Below, in pieces: positions 62,343-64,000 of a stretch of DNA of 64,000 nt. A program made the translations under genes and the position numbers. The notes beneath the pieces were generated by a model. That model saw nothing but the letters and a program-made list of their open reading frames with translations. It had not been told where the DNA came from and did no database searches. Every line of letters begins with the position of its first letter. Within the stretch, counting starts at the first letter, position 1. The DNA is from CBDHGY01 sp965263325 (GTDB taxonomy: Bacteria; Pseudomonadota; Alphaproteobacteria; Caulobacterales; Hyphomonadaceae), in NCBI GenBank assembly GCA_965263325.1, contig CBDHGY010000002.1, positions 1,984,001 through 2,048,000 on the forward strand. The letters are read 5' to 3'.

Positions 62343-62834
62343 ATGAACAGAGAACTTACTATAGGAATTGCAGTCTTGTTTTTTGCCAGTCCGGTTATTG
62401 CCCAAGAATCTATTTCGATCGAGCCGGGGCTTTGGACACACACCAACACCATGTCTGGCGCAGCTGAGATGGCTGGTGCTCCACCAATAACAATGCCTCC
62501 ACGAACCACAACAAGCACCGAATGTGTAACGCCGGAAAACATCGAAATTACTCCCGAGCGGCTAATCCGGCAATTTCGAGAAGATGGCGATGGCGCTGGC
62601 GATTGCCAATTGAATGATGTCATATTCGAAGGAAGAACTATGACATCTACTGTAAGGTGTATCGCCGATGGCATGTCTATGGCGGGTGACTATACATTCG
62701 AAGTTGCCGAAGATGGGCAGTCTGCAAACGCAAATGTTGTGCTGAACGGAATCGCAGATGGGATGAACGTAACCTCAAACTTTGTCCTGCGCGGCGAGCT
62801 GTCTCAGCCATGGCCATGTTTGAGTACTGAATGA
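62343..62834 (+). CDS. DUF3617 family exported protein
   Basis: A 163-residue protein with a signal peptide (LTIGIAVLFFASPVIA). The family pattern is present: ISIEPGLWTHTNTMSG, ECVTPENIE, AGDCQLNDVIFEGRTMTSTV, CIADGMSMAGDYTFE. Two cysteine pairs may form disulfides. No known function. Probably co-transcribed with the OmpA-family gene. An inverted repeat CTGTTCG / CGAACAG (62845-62871) lies after the stop. Confidence 0.85.
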   Translation: MNRELTIGIAVLFFASPVIAQESISIEPGLWTHTNTMSGAAEMAGAPPITMPPRTTTSTECVTPENIEITPERLIRQFREDGDGAGDCQLNDVIFEGRTMTSTVRCIADGMSMAGDYTFEVAEDGQSANANVVLNGIADGMNVTSNFVLRGELSQPWPCLSTE

Positions 62835-62955
62835 AACAAAGATCCTGTTCGGGTCACCAACTAGCGAACAGTGGTCTGCCGCCCTTTGTTGAAAATTCCT
62901 TCTCAAGCGTTCGATGCATCGGACGAGCTCAGTCTGTGAGCGTGATAGACGTGAG

Positions 62956-64000
62956 CTAAGTTTCTTTGCTTAAATGAAAGATCAGGCAAGACTCTGGGCG
63001 AACAAGTGGCAATTGCAAGCCATAGCTCGCCAGCGCCTCACCGGAAAATACGCTGCCAGCACCAAGCAAGTTCGCCGTATCGATGATCGAAGGCTGCGTA
63101 ATTGAGATATTTGTCGAGGGCCAAATGATCTTTGTACGGTAGCGTGCACTCTTATCCAGTCCCTGGAATTTAAGGCGTTCCGGCAGGATTTCTTTATGAC
63201 TGGAAAGCGTAGCACAAGAATATATGGCTTCAGATTTGTCGTTCGCGACGACACCCATTGCGTTCAAATAAGATGGCGTATCAATCCGATAAAACTCGCC
63301 TGAATGAACGAGCTGCCGATATTGTTTGTGCAAAGCGATTGCGCGCTTCAACACCCCCAGATCTTCAGGTGTTTCCTGTGACAGGTCCAGTTCTAGACCC
63401 ATATGACCGAATATTGCGGTCGAGGCTCGCATCGCCATTTCCAATGTGCGACCGGTAATATGGCAGACTTTCGGGCCGACATGTGAACCTGTGACGCTTA
63501 GCGGAAAAAAGTAACTTGCACCGCGCTGGATTGTTTGGCGTTCGAGCGCGTCGTTATTATCGGACGTCCAGATTCGATCAGTGCGGCGCAACACACCATA
63601 ATCAGCGCGGCCTCCACCAGAAGCACAGCTTTCGATTTCCAAATTGGGATGAGCGTCTCGGAGCTTTTGCATGAGAGCATAAACCGCGTGAGTTTGCTTA
63701 TGTATCACACCGCGCCCTGCACTACCGGGGTGGTGGACAACTCTATTCATGTCCCATTTAATGTAAGCGATATCGAGATCGGTGATGAGCTTGGTTATCT
63801 TGCCAAAGAGGTAATCGAACACCTCGCTCATTGTCAGGTTCAGGACATTCTGGTTTCTAAACGGTATCTGAGATACGCCGGGTGCTTCGAGAATCCAGTG
63901 AGGATGTGCTCGAAACAATTCACTATCCGGGTTGACCATTTCGGGTTCAAACCAAAGGCCGAACTCCATACCAAGATCTCTGACCCTTTTCGAAAAAGCT
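62956..64000 (-). CDS. Alpha-galactosidase, GH36 (N-terminal part outside window)
   Basis: C-terminal part of a GH36 enzyme; the frame runs off the right edge (upstream codons SKRVRDLG continue it past the ATG at 63969). Catalytic nucleophile Asp in IAYIKWDMNR, substrate motif ESCASGGGRADYGVL, acid/base Asp in RTDRIWTSDNNDALER, then GSHVGPK. It releases terminal alpha-galactose from oligosaccharides such as raffinose or melibiose. Neighbouring transport genes are not in view. Confidence 0.93.
   Translation of the reverse strand, partial: AFSKRVRDLGMEFGLWFEPEMVNPDSELFRAHPHWILEAPGVSQIPFRNQNVLNLTMSEVFDYLFGKITKLITDLDIAYIKWDMNRVVHHPGSAGRGVIHKQTHAVYALMQKLRDAHPNLEIESCASGGGRADYGVLRRTDRIWTSDNNDALERQTIQRGASYFFPLSVTGSHVGPKVCHITGRTLEMAMRASTAIFGHMGLELDLSQETPEDLGVLKRAIALHKQYRQLVHSGEFYRIDTPSYLNAMGVVANDKSEAIYSCATLSSHKEILPERLKFQGLDKSARYRTKIIWPSTNISITQPSIIDTANLLGAGSVFSGEALASYGLQLPLVRPESCLIFHLSKET

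Overview
The window reads as a chromosomal segment of an alphaproteobacterium, probably a marine or aquatic member near the Caulobacterales / Maricaulales / Hyphomonadaceae. The evidence is the set of alphaproteobacterial marker families (TIGR02300 and DUF1150 proteins, a short single-domain ribonuclease D, a divergent polysaccharide deacetylase, a folE leader that looks like the alphaproteobacterial folE motif / THF-II riboswitch) and the gene orders rpsA-ihfB, lptC-lptA-lptB-rpoN-hpf-ptsN and proA-nadD-rsfS-rlmH. I cannot fix the genus from sequence alone. Most of the window is ordinary, densely packed core genome; many starts are TTG or GTG.

Layout. 1-4 kb: a carotenoid-cleaving oxygenase with a DUF2141 partner, a membrane LytTR regulator and an orphan TAXI-type binding protein. 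4.3-9.7 kb: rlmH, rsfS, egtD, nadD, proA, kdsD and a small exported protein, all on the minus strand. 9.8-14 kb: an AGE-family isomerase, gpmA, a glycosyltransferase, a GST and mscL. 14.5-20.6 kb: ihfB, rpsA, cmk, a phosphatase-like gene, a ribbon-helix-helix / PII gene, a DUF4278 gene, a hydrolase remnant and aroA. 20.7-26.5 kb: a TIGR02300 gene, tRNA-Ala, a DUF1150 gene, then ptsN-hpf-rpoN-lptB-lptA-lptC (sigma-54, nitrogen-PTS and LPS export). 26.7-29.7 kb: one 1013-codon gene on the opposite strand, encoding TIR, membrane anchor, beta-propeller and GH108 muramidase. 29.7-43.7 kb: rnd, a hydrolase, a cupin, dapA, a soluble lytic transglycosylase, and the cell-wall cluster envC-ctpA-deacetylase-rppH. 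43.8-46.6 kb: a copper-radical (AA5) oxidase with PA14 and RTX-like repeats. 46.7-64 kb: glyoxalase, Ada/Ogt, an ArsR-VOC operon, xerC, HMG-CoA lyase, O-antigen ligase and a GT2, thrS, yidD, NifU-like, exoD, cysS, folE, OmpA, DUF3617, and a partial GH36 alpha-galactosidase.

The strongest candidate for an undescribed system is the single-gene TIR-TM-propeller-GH108 protein at 26679-29720. It appears to join a cytoplasmic NAD-cleaving-type TIR domain to a periplasmic peptidoglycan hydrolase through one membrane helix, and it sits between two core operons with no partner genes. Second is the gene at 18228-18722, where a ribbon-helix-helix DNA-binding domain runs in frame into a complete 112-residue PII protein. 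A strong internal Shine-Dalgarno sits at the junction, so the locus may make both a fusion and a free PII. A third oddity is rsfS, whose conserved reading frame has no ATG, GTG or TTG upstream of its conserved N-terminal core and must start at ATT or CTG.

Genes that plausibly work together: lptA/B/C with kdsD, waaL-like and glycosyltransferases in LPS assembly; slt, envC, ctpA, the deacetylase and dapA in cell-wall metabolism; rpsA, hpf, rsfS, rlmH and ihfB in ribosome and nucleoid function; rpoN, ptsN and PII in nitrogen control. Functions are assigned by reading motifs and family resemblance; no database search was run.
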